DNA of 64,000 nt from Tiliqua scincoides (lineage: Eukaryota > Chordata > Lepidosauria > Squamata > Scincidae). The stretch spans positions 18,618,061 through 18,682,060 of the forward strand of contig NC_089830.1 in assembly GCF_035046505.1 (NCBI RefSeq), in the 5' to 3' direction. The notes below the pieces were generated by a model. That model worked only from the letters and a program-made list of their open reading frames with translations. It ran no database searches and was not told where the DNA came from. Both the position numbers and the translations under genes were made by a program. Positions 33,966 to 46,700 of this stretch are shown here, piece by piece (the stretch's first letter is position 1; each line of letters begins with the position of its first letter).

Positions 33966-34798
33966 TTCCAAATGTTGAAATCCACACTTTTTATTACCTA
34001 CACAGCCTCCTTAGTGCAGGTGTTGCTTTAGAGTTTCATAAGCAAAATGTATTTGGATTTTTTACATCTGAACTTGAGGGTTGGAATTGGATTTCATTTC
34101 CAATTCCCCTCAACATTTATTTTAGTTGCATGGGATATGACACAATGATTATTGAAATAAATTGCCTACAATGCAAATGTGGTGAGCTATTCCTTACATC
34201 AGCTAATGATACCAATTTAATATTATTTTGAGAAGCTGCATACTTAAGATGCCTGTTGTTCTTTGCTTGCTTGCTTTTCTGTGGACTCCGAGGGGTGCAA
34301 AGGCATCTAGAGAGTATTTCGTCTCAAGTCAGACAACAATAAAAATTAAAAAAAATATATCACACTGGAAAATTGCACAATAGAAGAGGCTTGTCTCACA
34401 GGGACTTTCCAATTGTCACCTCATCAAATCTTCCACTATGCAAAACAGAAGGCAACAAAAAGATATCTTCCCCTCCTCCCGCTGTAAGGAAAACATTATT
34501 AGTCTTGGGGAAAGGAAGTTGAATTGCATTAATAATGTACTAAGCTGAAATGAAGTTCTTTCAGAAGACTGGAGTCCTCCAAGATGTGTCCTTCAATCCA
34601 CAATTTGCAAGGGATGTCATTTTCAATGTCATTTGAATATCTTTGAAATCCCTTGTTTATGAGTTCAGGTAAGGTGGGAGTCCTGCAAACCATCTGGGCT
34701 TAGTGAACTCCAAAGAAAATGGAGTGTTACTTTGCCCCTTCCTCCTAATCTACCCCCATCTTCACCTTGCAAAATGAAAACAAATTTTTGGGACCTTA
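33966..34798. other. No gene seen
   Basis: AT-rich intergenic DNA. Confidence 0.45.
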
Positions 34799-34885
34799 CA
34801 GCACAAGTCTGCATTTTTTCTTGGAAGTAAGCTCCACTCTGCCCAGTGGGGCTTGCAACCAAGTAAGCGCCATAGGAGTGCAGCC
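34799..34885. mobile_element. ~90-bp Harbinger-like MITE
   Basis: TTA on both flanks (34796-34798 and 34886-34888). The diverged interior has CTTGGAAGTAAGCTCCACTC and CAGTGGGGCTTGCAACC. Confidence 0.65.
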
Positions 34886-35009
34886 TTAGAAGGACAATAT
34901 GGGCTAATTAAACAAATAGTCTGTTTCCATCTTCACAATCACTGAAAATGTTTATTTCACCCTGTAATCATTGGCTAACAAGAAGGATAAGAGAACAAAA
35001 TCAGAGTAA

Positions 35010-35099
35010 GGCCGCAATCCTAACCTCACTATCCTGGGAGTAAGTCCCATTGAACACAATAAGACTTACTTCTGAGTAGACTTGGTTAGGATTGTGCCC
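35010..35099. mobile_element. 90-bp Harbinger-like MITE
   Basis: Ends GGCCGCAATCCTAACC and GGTTAGGATTGTGCCC. The interior TTACTTCTGAGTAGACTTGG is reversed relative to 22407. TAA precedes it on the left only. Confidence 0.8.
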
Positions 35100-35551
35100 A
35101 GAAAATAACAAATATATAAATAAATACTGTAAGCCACTGTGGTACCTCTTGATGGACGGGCAAAGGAAGGTTATAAATATTTGAAGAAATAGAAACACAA
35201 AATAAATAACAATATCAAAAAAGGGATTTTTGTAACAATAGTACAACAACAAAGACAAGAAATATCAAATATACAGACTGTATTCAAACAAAATGAATCC
35301 TAGTGCTGCAGTAAGAACTGATCGGGCTTATTGGCCACGGTTACAATGGTTCACAAACTGTGGGTCAGAACTCACCAGTGGATTGTGAGCTGATTTTTGG
35401 TGGGTCACGAAAAGTTTTTGAAACATTAAAAAAAACAACTTTGCAAACCTTGATTGCAGAATAAAGTTGTTAACTGGAATGCTAACCTGTGGTATGAGGT
35501 AATCTTCATACCACCAAATTAAAATGTCACATTTTCTGATTTTCTCTAGTA

Positions 35552-35915
35552 CAATGTTTCTCAAACTGTGGGTCGGGACCCACTAGGTGGGTCATGAGCC
35601 AATTTCAGGTGGGTCCCCATACATTTCAATATTTTATTTTTAATAGATTAGACTTCATGCTACTGTGGAATGTGACTGCATTTGGGGAAATATTACAGAC
35701 CTGTACTTTAAACAAGCTACTGTGTATATTCTTTTAACAATGATAGGGCAATGGGACTTATTCCTGGGTAAGTGTGGGTAGGATTGTAGCCTAGGATTGT
35801 TCAAAATTTTCCTGCTTGATGATATCACTTCCAGTCATGACATCACTTCCGATGAGTCCTGACAGATTCTCATTGTAAAAAGTTGATCCCAGTGCTAAAT
35901 GTGTGAGAACCACTG
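35552..35915 (+). mobile_element. hAT MITE, family 1, with perfect 8-bp duplication
   Basis: CTCTAGTA is duplicated at 35544-35551 and 35916-35923. Ends are CAATGTTTCTCAAACTGTGG and GTGTGAGAACCACTG. The 364-bp copy includes the composite GGGACTTATTCCTGGGTAAG block. Confidence 0.92.
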
Positions 35916-35990
35916 CTCTAGTAATTGGTGTGCCTTAGATCATATGTGAACTCAATCTCAGCTTTCTGCTCAGTCTGGAAGTCTCTAACT

Positions 35991-36249
35991 CAGTTATTTT
36001 CAACCTTTTTCATCTTGTAGCACACTGGCAAGGCACTAAAATGGTCAAGGCACACCATCAGCTTTTTGACAATTGACAAGGCACACCATCAGCTTTTTGA
36101 CAATTGACAAGGCACACAGTGCTGTCAATGGGGGCTCACATTCCCCAATGGTCCTATTGATAAATGACATTCTCCCAAATTCCCACGGCACATCTGAGGA
36201 CCATTTGCGGCACACCAGTGTGCCATGGCACAGTGGTTGAAAATGGCTG
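35991..36249 (+). mobile_element. hAT MITE, family 2
   Basis: Ends CAGTTATTTTCAACC and GGTTGAAAATGGCTG. Flanks are CTCTAACT (35983-35990) and TTCTAACT (36250-36257), a 7/8 match. An internal 35-bp tandem duplication (GGCACACCATCAGCTTTTTG twice) distinguishes it from the copies at 38505 and 51805. Confidence 0.88.
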
Positions 36250-36547
36250 TTCTAACTGTACAACTTGCTCTCCAGTTCAGCCTACTGGGTACCTAGGAAT
36301 GACTATAAAGATTTGGGGAACAGTCCTTGAACTCCACTTCTAGGGCAAGTCTTAGCAAATGTCCACACACACACAAAAACACACTATATGTAAGGTCTCT
36401 TGCAGCCTCAGGTGCACAGGACCCCAATGATTTATTTATTTATTTATAGAATATTATTTATTTCTAGATCTCTTTTTTTTCTAGTGGGTCGCAATAGATT
36501 GTCATTTTTAAAAATGGGTCCTGGTACTAAAAATTCTGGGCAACACT

Positions 36548-36820
36548 GGTCTATGAAGATTTTCATCTCCTAACATTTCGCCCAAAACTACAGTGGGCAT
36601 TTTTAAAGGAATAGAGATGAGAACCACAGACCTTTGGTCTCACCCCAGAGAACTGTCCGCAAGATCTTGTTCACCCTGTGTTCCTTAAAGGACTACACAC
36701 TTTCTATCTGCAACCCAATTCTTTTCCTGTTCCAAATTCATTTCTAAGGGCTAGTAGCCAAGCAGTGCTGATGCTCAAAGTCTCCTCCTCCTCCAAAGTT
36801 AAGGTGTTTGACTGTAAACC
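36548..36820. other. No gene seen
   Basis: Nothing recognised. Confidence 0.35.
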
Positions 36821-37070
36821 CTGTAAACCCACATTATTATTAATAAATTAAATTTAAATTAATAAATTAAATTAAATTAAATTTATTTATAATTTAGTAT
36901 TTACTTATTTATAATAATAATACTATTATTTAAAACAGTATTTTAAACTATAAAAATATAAAAATTATTATAATTAATAATTTATTAATTTATTAATAAA
37001 TAATTAATAAATTATTAAATTATATATAAAATAAATACTATTTTAATAATAATAATAATACGTGGGAACT
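36821..37070. repeat. AT-only low-complexity tract
   Basis: About 250 bp made almost wholly of TAATTTAT/AATAAAT words, ending in (AAT)n at 37045-37060. Confidence 0.9.
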
Positions 37071-37364
37071 ATTACAGTCTAGTAAAGAAGTAAGAGTTTT
37101 TAATGGTGCTTAGGGAGGACTCACTTCTATAGGATACAGCCCTCTGTGCATATAAATCCCAGCATTTGACACACTGTCACTAGCACTGTGAGTTTACACG
37201 CCTGCAATCCCAAGTGCGGTGAAGAAAAACTTAAGCCGTCGCTCCATTCGAGCAGGTGGTCCAGCAGCCTCTGCCCTGGAGCATCCTCATCTGGTCACAA
37301 GCAGAGACATCCCTGGACTGCATCCCGTTGCCATGGTCACCCACCCTCTGCCTGTGGATGCTCC

Positions 37365-37594
37365 TGCGCATGCGTCTCCGCCCCCCCCCCCCGGGAGGCC
37401 GGTGCGCGTACACGCACCAGTCTCCCGCCCTGCGGCGGCATCGCCAGCTGTCATCCCGGGGGTCATTTGTGCGCCTGCGCGGCGAAGGGCTGAAAAGGCC
37501 GGGCCTGCCTTCTGCGCAAGCGCAGTTGTGAAACGAGAGGGAGTGGAAGTGGTGAGTAGGTGCATCCCTCTGAGCGGTCCAGCCTCCCTTGACC
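37365..37594 (+). promoter_or_regulatory. STX12: STX12 promoter and 5' UTR region (CpG-rich)
   Basis: CpG-rich DNA (CGCATGCGTCTCCGCCCC, GCGTACACGCACC, TGCGCGGCGAAGG) with no TATA box ends at the STX12 start codon. This suits a housekeeping promoter. Transcription start cannot be placed. Confidence 0.65.
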
Positions 37595-37703
37595 ATGTCG
37601 TACGGCCCGTTGGAGACCTACAGGCCCGGTGGGCTCCCGCCCAGGGACTTCAGCACCATCATCCAGACTTGCAGCAGCAACATACAGCGCCTGGCACAAT
37701 GCA
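37595..37703 (+). CDS. STX12: STX12 exon 1
   Basis: Residues 1-36 plus one base: [13 protein letters not shown]..., with [20 protein letters not shown] matching human RDFSSIIQTCSGNIQRI. GACC precedes the ATG (good Kozak). Donor GCA|GTGAGT. Confidence 0.95.
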
Positions 37704-40700
37704 GTGAGTGAATGAACCCCCCCCCACTGTCTTCCCCACCCCCCACTGCCCCCCAGTCTCCCCCCCCCACAAGTCTTTATGACCCCCTTGGAAGCACCTC
37801 CCATCCCTCACCCCCCCCTCCAAACATGACGCTGTTTTTTTTCAAGGGCTTCTATCCCCTCCTTCCACCCTTTCTCCTGTGCCACAAACTTTAATTGTAA
37901 GCTCCTTGGGGCAGGGATCTGACCTCCCCTCCTCCAATTCTTTCAGACCTCCTAGTGTCATACGGTGCTTCCCAAACTTTTTAGTGCCAGGACCCACTTT
38001 TAAAGATGACAGTCTATTGCGACCCACTAGATCAGTTGTTTCCAAAACTGTGGGTCAGGAACCACTAGTGCAATGTTTCTCAAACTGTGGGTTGCGAACC
38101 AATTTCTGGTGGGTCCCCGGTCTTTTCAATGTTTTATTTTTAATACATTTGACTTGTTGCTATCGTGGTATGTGACTGCATTTGGGGAAATTTTTTAATG
38201 GAAACTCTTAATAGGCTACTATGTATATGCTTTTAATAATGATAGTAAATGGGACTTATTCCTGGGTAAGTGTGGGTAGGATTGGTCTAGGATTGTTAAA
38301 AAAATTTCCTGCTCAATGATGTCACTTCTGGTGGGTCTTGACAGATTCTCATTCTAAAAAGTGGTCCGGGTGCTAAAAGTTTGAGAACCACTGCACTAGT
38401 GGGTCACAACCTGATTTTGGGTGGGTCACCAAAGGGTGATGGAAAGATCAGATAACTAATTGCCTCAAGCCCTGAGGCAATTCAAAAAATCAGATCATGT
38501 CACTCAGCGATTTTCAACCAGTGTGCATTGGCACATTGGTATGCTGCAAATGGTCCACAGGTGCACCGCTGGAGTTTGAGGGAATGTCATTTATTAATAG
38601 GGCTATTGGGGGATGTGATCCCTGTGCCAGCAACACAGTGTGCCTTGTCAATTGTCCAAAAACTGATGGTGTGCCTTGACCATCTGATGGTGTGTACCTT
38701 GTCAATGTGCCATGGGATGAAAAAGGTTGAAAATAGCTGTTTTAGCTGGTAATTACCCTATAAAGATCTTGGCTCCTGCAATTTGCAAACATGTGTACAT
38801 AAGGGATAAATGTTTGAGGGTTTTTCTGGTTATTATAATTTATTTATTTCTAGATCCCCTTTTTTAAAAGTCTGGTAATCCTAAGTGGGTCCCGATAGAG
38901 TGTCATTTTTAAAAAGTAGGTCCCAGTGCTAAAAAGTTTGGGAACCACTGCACTAGACAAAAAAATTTTGATCTACAAAGAAATGTTTTATTTATTAATA
39001 ATAATAAATAGATTATTAATAATTGGGACCATGTGCTCCCTGAGGCTGTTAAAGACCTTACATATAGTACGTGTGTGTGTAGACATTTGCAAGGCTGTCT
39101 CTAGAAATGACATTCAAAGACTGTACCTCCAAACCGTTACAATCATTTCAGGGTACCCAGAAAGCTGAACTGTAGAGCAAGATATGCAGTTAGGGACTTC
39201 CAGGCCAAAGACTGAAACTGGGTTCATACATGATCCTAATTACTAGAGAAAGTCAGAAAACGTGACATTAATTTGGGGGTATGAAGATTAACTCGTACAT
39301 CAGGTTAGCATTCCAGCTAACAATTTTCTTCTGCAAACCAGGCAGGGTGCTTGCAATTAAAAAAAAATTCAAAAACTTTTCATGACCCACCAAAAATCAG
39401 CTCATGACTCACTGGTGGGAAGCCCACAGTTTGGGAAACGCTGGTGTAATAATACCATGATTTGCATCCATGATCTCAAAGGCATATTACGTTTTTAAAA
39501 ACTGAAAACAGCTTAGTAATAATAAAAGAAAATAATGAACAATTTCCTTTTTCCTTTTGAATTTTTTTCCCTATTCCCAAGTTGTAGTGTTGCCTGGTCA
39601 TTTATCTAGCTTAACAGAAAAGCTTAACAGAATGAACTCAGAAAGTTAAAACTGATTAAAATCTACAATAGATAACACCTCAGCAATGGAAAATTTTTGT
39701 TCCATTGCTGTGCCTTGCCAAAAACTTGAGAATTGGTGCATAGCGTGAGAACAATTGTACGTTTCTACTCATGCTTGCCAGCCTGCCTGCCCATCTTTCC
39801 TCTAATTATTCATGCTCTTAAATCCACTTCATGTGTTTTGCGTGTATATGCAGAATCTACCTTGACCAAAGAGGTGTGATTTGCATGTAAATGAGGCATG
39901 TACTTTACTGTGCTATCTGGTTCCAGAGCGTATGTTCTGTGTACACAGGCAGTGAAATACATTTATGTGATCCAGGTGGCATCAGAATTTGGGGACTGGC
40001 TGAGGGCTAATGCCCGTCACAGGGCCCATGTGGCCAGGCTGACTTCTGACCTTGCCATACCCATGGCAGTGATAACACTCAGTGCATCAAAAAGGGACAG
40101 GTGGAGAATCTAGCTTAGAGTCCTCTACAACCAGGCATGCATGACCATCAGACAACTGTCTATGCACTGGTTTTGTTCTCTTCCATACATAAAGGTGGAT
40201 TCCAGGAAAGGGAAAAGGTAGTTTATGAAGTGCTCCTCACTGTAGTGTAGTGGTGGTTCACTTTTTGGGAATGATGGACCTCTTTGAGAATCTGATGGAA
40301 GCTATGGACCTCTGTCCAGAAAAAATACACATCAATATATCCACACAAAATTTTGTTTCCACCCAGTTCATAAAAACCTAGGTTAGGAACTTCTGGTCTA
40401 ATGAGTGAAAGATCTGTGTGCCAGTTTTTCCTACTTAATGGACAGCATAGTTCATAGAATGTGGATGGGTATTAAAAATAGTATTATTAGTTTTCTGTCT
40501 TGTCTTTCAGAACGGCCCAGGGTGGCATACAAGATTCTCTCTCTACCTTATTTTAACTTCATAACAACCCTTTGAGATAGGTTAGTCTCAGAGATAGTGA
40601 CTGGCCCAGAGCACCAGTATTCCTCACCTCTGGAATACCCTCCCACCACCCTATCCTACCCCCTTTAGTGCCTGGCGCAACCCCATCCAGCCATCGCAGA

Positions 40701-43700
40701 TGGCTCTGATGAGCCAGTGCAGCGGCTGGATTTGGCCCTGACAAGTCAGCACAGGCCTCTGCGCCAGCCCCGCTGACTCCCAAGTCAGCGCAAACGTACC
40801 TTACAGCGCATTTGTTACACCTTTATCAGCTCAGCCCGAGGTTTAGATTGAGCTGTTAGTTGCTTTTTCTTGACATTTCTAAGGAATACCATGGATTCCG
40901 TGATTATTTAAAAGATTTTCTATACTGCATTTCCCCAGGCCACAAGCCTGGCACTCAAGGTGGTTTGCAACCATATTAAGACATACATAAAAACAATACT
41001 TAAAACCACAGTAGCCTAAAAACACGAGATTAAAATAACCCAAAAATAAAAAGGTAAACAACAGATTTAAAGACAAATAACTTCTAGAATTCATTTCAGT
41101 CCACTCAATCCATCAGGCTTATGAAATCAGGTTAGTTGCAAAATAATTAAGGTGTGAGCAGTCCTTGGCTCTGCTTCTTTTTGTTCTTACATAGTTGATT
41201 GGAATCACCATTCTGATATGTTTATGAATAGTGGTATAGAATTTTTTTAAAAAATTAGCTAGTATCTGCTGTAGCAGCTTCGAGGACCATTGTTCTGTGC
41301 TTTTGCACAAACGGTGCACGTGAGCAAAAGTTAGCCTCTTTGGTATTCATGGAGTTCATTTCAGCCTTGCAACTAAGCCTGAAAAAGTGACTAGCCCACA
41401 ACAGCCTTTTGAGCTTGCCCAACTACATAGAACTACCGTGTTTCCCCGATAATAAGACACTGTCTTATTATTTTTTTTGGACAGAAAAACACCAGAAGGC
41501 TTATTTTCAGGGGAGGGCTTATTTTAATGAACATTGACAGCAATTTTAATAAACAGGTAAATGTGAACAAATCATGCCCCCTGAGTTCTTCTTTTATCCT
41601 CCATCATGCCCCCTGAGTGCTTATTTTATCCTCCATCATGCCCCCTGAGTTCTTCTTTTATCCTCCATCATACCCCCTGAGTTCTTCTTTTATCCTCCAT
41701 CATGCCCCCTGAGTGCTTATTTTATCCTCCATCATGCCTCCTCAGTTCTTCTTTTATCCTCCATCATGCCTCCTGAGTTCTTCTTTTATCCTCCATCATG
41801 CCCCCTCACTCCCGCTTACATACCGGGTTTTTATGTTGTCCTGCCTCAGCTCTCCTCCGCGGCACTGCTCTCAATGGCGCCAGCAAGCAAATCACTGGGG
41901 AAGAACAGGATGACGCGCTCACTGCTGCAGCTCTGATTGGATGCAGCTCGGAGCGCGGCGTGCGTTTCACCCGGGGGGGGACGACAGTGCATACAGAGGG
42001 TACCGTAATGTAGCGTGTAGCGCAGGGGATCACCTTCACTACAGTAGCAATCTCAATAGGGCTTATTTTCGGGGGAGGGCTTATTTTAGAGGAATCTTAC
42101 ACAGTAAGGGGAGGGCTTATTTTCGGGATAGGTCTTATTATCGGGGAAACACGGTATATTAATCATCTCTCTTCCTCCTATTGGGAGTTATGCTTCCCAG
42201 CCAAAAAAGGAGGGGGGGGAGAAGATCTAAAAAAGAGGGGGGAAGAGAAGGTTCCCCTGCTTACAGAGATGCAATTCTTGCAACAGAAAGAATTAGCCAG
42301 TGGCTACTTACAAGCCTCTCTGATTCAAGCGTTCTAGCTTTATTTAGATATTTCTGTTGTACCTTATAGCTGCCACCTTTCCCCCCTGTTGCTACAAAAG
42401 ACTGCAAAGAGCAAGGTCTGGGGAAATCCTGGGCAACCAAATTCAGAGTTCTGGCTCCCAAGCCAGAGGTACTGGTTTATTTATTTTTAAACACAGGCAA
42501 CCCTTTCAACACACTGCCTCAGGAGAGATGATGGTGGCCAACTGGTTTTCAACAGCTTGCCAAATTTCTCAAAGGTGAATCATTTACAACCATAATCAAC
42601 ATGTCTTATCAATTGAATAGGGAGAATTGGTTTCTAGGGTTTAAAAGTCTTTTCTTCTATAAGAGATCTAGATTATTTCCCTTGCTCATTCCAGGTTGTC
42701 CAGTGGTGACACTCAAATGTCTCCCATCTTGTAGTATAACCTGCTCAGAATATCCCTATACCTCTGTTTCTCTCCCCCCCCCCCCGTTGGGTGTTATATT
42801 TCCCAACCAAACAAGGAAACAAAGTTTAAATTCTTGAATTAAAATGATCCATGTTTATTTAGAATAATTTCTTGTGTATTCAGTGGAGCTTATTCTCAGG
42901 AAAGTGTGCAGAGGATTGCAGACCTGGCAGAAGGAAAATGTGGGAAGCATGCTGCTTTTCAAAATCCTTTGTACAACCCGGTGGAAGCTACCTTGGTAGG
43001 CGCTATCTAGCAGTGGTAAGGAAGGGTAATACTGAACACAGGTAGCTTGCTTTCTGATAGCCGCATCCTAAACGCGCTGTGTTCAAGGCTCCAGCATCGC
43101 CAAAATGGCTACCGCTGAATCCAGTGGGCTAGCACCAGGAGTCCCCTCAGGGTAAGGGAGCATTTGCCAGTGGCACCAATGGGTCTTCTCAGATCTACGC
43201 CCACTTCTCAGATATGAGGAGCCCTGTGTCAGGCTGCCCAGACCAGAGGGGAGCACAGGATATGGACGGCAGAGGCTGTTGCCATCTCTATCCCCCCCCG
43301 CCCGTTCCTCCTCTCCTTCCACCCCATTCCTTCCACCCCAAGATGAAGCACAAGCCTTCCACCTGGCTTGTGCTGGAGGAGCGCTGGCTGGCTGTCCTCA
43401 CAGTACGGAGGCCCAGCACTGACTGACACTGGCCCAGTACCAGCAGCCCTCCTCACTGGGTGCTGCGGAAGTGCCTTATGGCACACTTACAATGCCCAGT
43501 GCTGGAACTTATCGGATTGGGCCCTAAGTGTGCAAAATGCTACACATATCTTGTCCTTGATATAAACCTTCCAACAAACCTGGAAGGTGAATAAATCTTC
43601 AGTTCTGTCTACATTTCTTTGGGAGTGAACCCCACTGAAAGCAATGGGACTTCCTTCTGAATAACCATGCATAAAGTTGTGTTGCAAGTCTTATTATCCC

Positions 43701-46700
43701 CATATAGCAGCTGGGGAAGACTGAGGCTACGAGGGAGCAGGTTGCGTCCTACCTAGTGAATTCTTTCCTACCAAGTGAGTTCATGGCAGAGGCAAGATCA
43801 GAAACCAGGCATGTCCTGATCTGTGGATTAGTGTCTTACGCCAGCCATTTAATACAATAGCCCTTCTCCAACAGTAGCAAAAACAGTTCTATAAAACTTT
43901 TGAACAGCCTGGGGAGGGGATAATACCTTTTTTTAAAGGATAAATAAAAAGCAGGATCAAAATGTTTTTGGATGTCTTTGCTGATTTGGACGAGACTTGC
44001 TTTTTGTTTCAAGTTTCTTCAGGAAGGACGGCCAATTCCTCTGAGCCAAGCAATAGGAAATCCTTGGATCCTGGTTGCTGTCAACTTTTTTGCAAGTGTT
44101 GCCTTGCTTTGCACTTGGGGCATCTAGGCTTGTAGTTCTTACAGCTGCTTCTTCCAGGAGTCCCCAAATTGTTTCAAGTTTCCCAAATTGTCCCCAAGAG
44201 TCCCCAAATTGTGTCTGGCCTTAAGATCCTTAGTTTCCAAGGCTCTGCCCTTTCCCCACAAAGCAAGATGTTGTCCCTATCTTTGTGTTGTGCTTGCACA
44301 ATGTAGCACAAGGACAGGGTCGTCCACAGCTCCAAGTTCTGAGCTGGTGAGAGGAACGTAGGATCATTTCTAGCACTCCTTTCTAGCTTGATACAGGTAA
44401 TGTAAAATTGCCAGTTGTGTTTGAGAGGCACCCGATCACTTTGTAAATGCAAGGAGCAAACAGCCTCCAGTCTTCCTCCCAATTGTGAAGCTGTGGAAGC
44501 AGGGTCAGGGAACCAAGACAATTGTAGAGGCATTCCCTACCTCCCTTTGTCGATTTGGAGTTGAAAGGAAGCTTGGGGGCTCACACTCACCACAGGGTGA
44601 TAATGCATTTGTCATGGGGAATGAAGAAGTGGAAAAAAGACAGCTCCTTTTGTTTAAGAGAAAATAAGCTTTTGTGAAACTTTCCTGTTCAGTCCCCGAA
44701 AGCAGTTTTCACTCCCCCTAGGTGAGCAGCCATTACAGTACTGGTGCATATCCTTTTATTCCAATTATTCCTGAGGATGCTTTCACACACAGCCACTATT
44801 GAGCTGCTGCAGAGATCCACTTGCTGGCTGCAAGTGGCTAACACAGGCAAACTGTGAATGTTGGGAAGCTATTTTTACAGTACGTGCTTATCACTTTGAG
44901 AAGGTGTGTGTCTTGCCTGTCCGTTGTGTCTGATTAATGACTCACGGCTTCAGCAACTGAAGGCCTAAATAAGCAGCAGCCGGGAGCTCAGCCCTTTTGG
45001 AAAATGAGCACGCAACAGATCTGTTCCTGCCCATGGAACCTCCTCTTTTTTGTCTTACTAAGAGTTGATAATCTGTGTGTCAAAGGAAGACATCATATGT
45101 GTTGGCAACCTTCAGTCTCGAAAGACTATGGTATTGGGCTCTGAATGGTGGTTCTGGAACAGCGTCTAGTGTGGCTGAAAAGGCCAGTTCGGGAGTGACA
45201 GTCCCTCCGCACTGGGAGCAAGTGTACTGTCCCTGGTCTGTCTCCCTGGCTATGGGCCTTCCTTCTTTGCCTCTTTGCCTCAGACTGTTGGCCAAGTGTC
45301 TCTTCAAACTGGGAAAGGCCATGCTGCACAGCCTGCCTCCAAGCAGGCTGCTCAGAGGCCAGGGTTTCCCACTTGTTGAGATCCACTCCTAAGGCCTTCA
45401 GATCCCTCTTGCACATGTCCTTGTATCGCAGCTGTGGTCTACCTGTAGGGCGCTTTCCTTGCACAAGTTGTCCATAGAGGAGATCCTTTGGGATCCGGCC
45501 ATCATCCATTCTCACGACATGACCGAGCCAACGCAGGCGTCTCTGTTTCAGCAGTGCATACATGCTAGGGATTCCAGCACATTCCAGGACTGTGTTGTTT
45601 GGAACTTTGTCCTGCCAGGTGATGCAGAGAATGTGTCGGAGGCAGCGCATGTGGAAAGCGTTCAGTTTCCTCTCCTGTTGTGAGCGAAGAGTCCATGACT
45701 CGCTGCAGTACAGAAGTGTACTCAGGGCGCAAGCTCTGTAGACCTGGATATTGGTAGGAAGACATCAACGAAATGCGTAAAAGTGGGTACCAAAATGAAG
45801 TCTTGCAACCTAGTCCTATGGATGTTTACTCAGAAGTAAGTCCTATTTGACTCAGTAAGAACTCCCCATGGTAGCAGATGTAGGATTGCAACCTTAACCT
45901 TTGCACGCTATTATATTCCGTCACTTATTGCTGACAGGTGTAATCACCATTTCAGAAGTACTTCTGATTGCAAAAGAATAAAATACTGGCAAAAGCCCCA
46001 CTTTAATCACATGACTGTATTATGATGGGCTGTTAGGACACATGACATCAACAATAAATAAATGTTAATAATTGAGTTGAAAGGCAATGTTGTGTTGCAC
46101 TGAAGAATATATGATAGCTGATGGTGAAATCCCCTGAAAGAACTTTGGAAGCACAGCGCTTCTCTGAAATTGACACTTCTCATTTTCAAGTAAACATTGT
46201 TGTGAATCGGGCTATGAGACAGTTCAGGTAACCCAGTGAACTATGATTTTTTTTTGGGATTATGAGCCCCACTCCTGTGTTCATATCCAGGTCTGTAAAT
46301 ACAGTTAAACCTCAACTCCTGGGTTCAGACACTACATGGAATTGTAGTTTAACTAGCCAGGATTTCTCCCTCAAAGCTGGGTGCCGAAGGGGAGGAGGGA
46401 GTGTGCGGTCTAAGCACTCATTCCCCTCACATTCCAACAAATTGTGGTCAACTTAAATCATTGAAATTGGCCCCTGTATGTCAAGCAACAGTCTCCAAGC
46501 AGGCTGAGCTCAAAGGATTTTATGCCACAGTGGTAATCTTACATCAATTCTGTCTTTACAGCTTCTCAGATAAGGAACTTAATGAGTCAGCTGGGAACCA
46601 AGCAGGACTCCAGCAAACTGCAAGAAAACTTGTATGTATTCCCGATAACATGTGTGTTACAATGAAAAAGCTGAATGCGCAGGTGAATTTTGGAAGTCAT

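Larger units (their letters stand above)
35344..36547 (-). mobile_element. hAT MITE (family A/B) carrying two inner hAT MITEs
   Basis: The B end is at 35344 (CAATGGTTCACAAACTGTGG, CTGATTTTTGGTGGGTCACG) and the A end at 36547 (AATGGGTCCTGGTACTAAAA, CAACACTG). Inserted inside are a family 1 element at 35552-35915 and a family 2 element at 35991-36249. Removing them leaves about 580 bp. Confidence 0.8.
38033..38950 (-). mobile_element. hAT MITE (family A/B), second layer
   Basis: B end at 38033 (CAGTTGTTTCCAAAACTGTG) and A end at 38950 (GTGCTAAAAAGTTTGGGAAC, CACTG). Flanks are CACTAGAT (38025-38032) and CACTAGAC (38951-38958), a 7/8 match. It contains the family 1 and family 2 insertions that follow. 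Confidence 0.82.
37963..39443 (+). mobile_element. hAT MITE (family A/B), outermost layer of a nest
   Basis: A end at 37963 (CGGTGCTTCCCAAACTTTTT) and B end at 39443 (CCCACAGTTTGGGAAACGCT, G). Flanks are GTGTCATA (37955-37962) and GTGTAATA (39444-39451), a 7/8 match. It is interrupted from 38033 to 38950 by another member of the same family. It lies in STX12 intron 1. Confidence 0.8.

Noticed and set aside
39879-39892. Octamer-like site ATTTGCATGTAAAT
   Set aside because: Matches an Oct-factor motif, but a single short site deep in an intron is expected by chance.
41573-41828. CRISPR-like array of 32-bp repeats
   Set aside because: Units are contiguous with no unique spacers and lie inside a vertebrate transposon.
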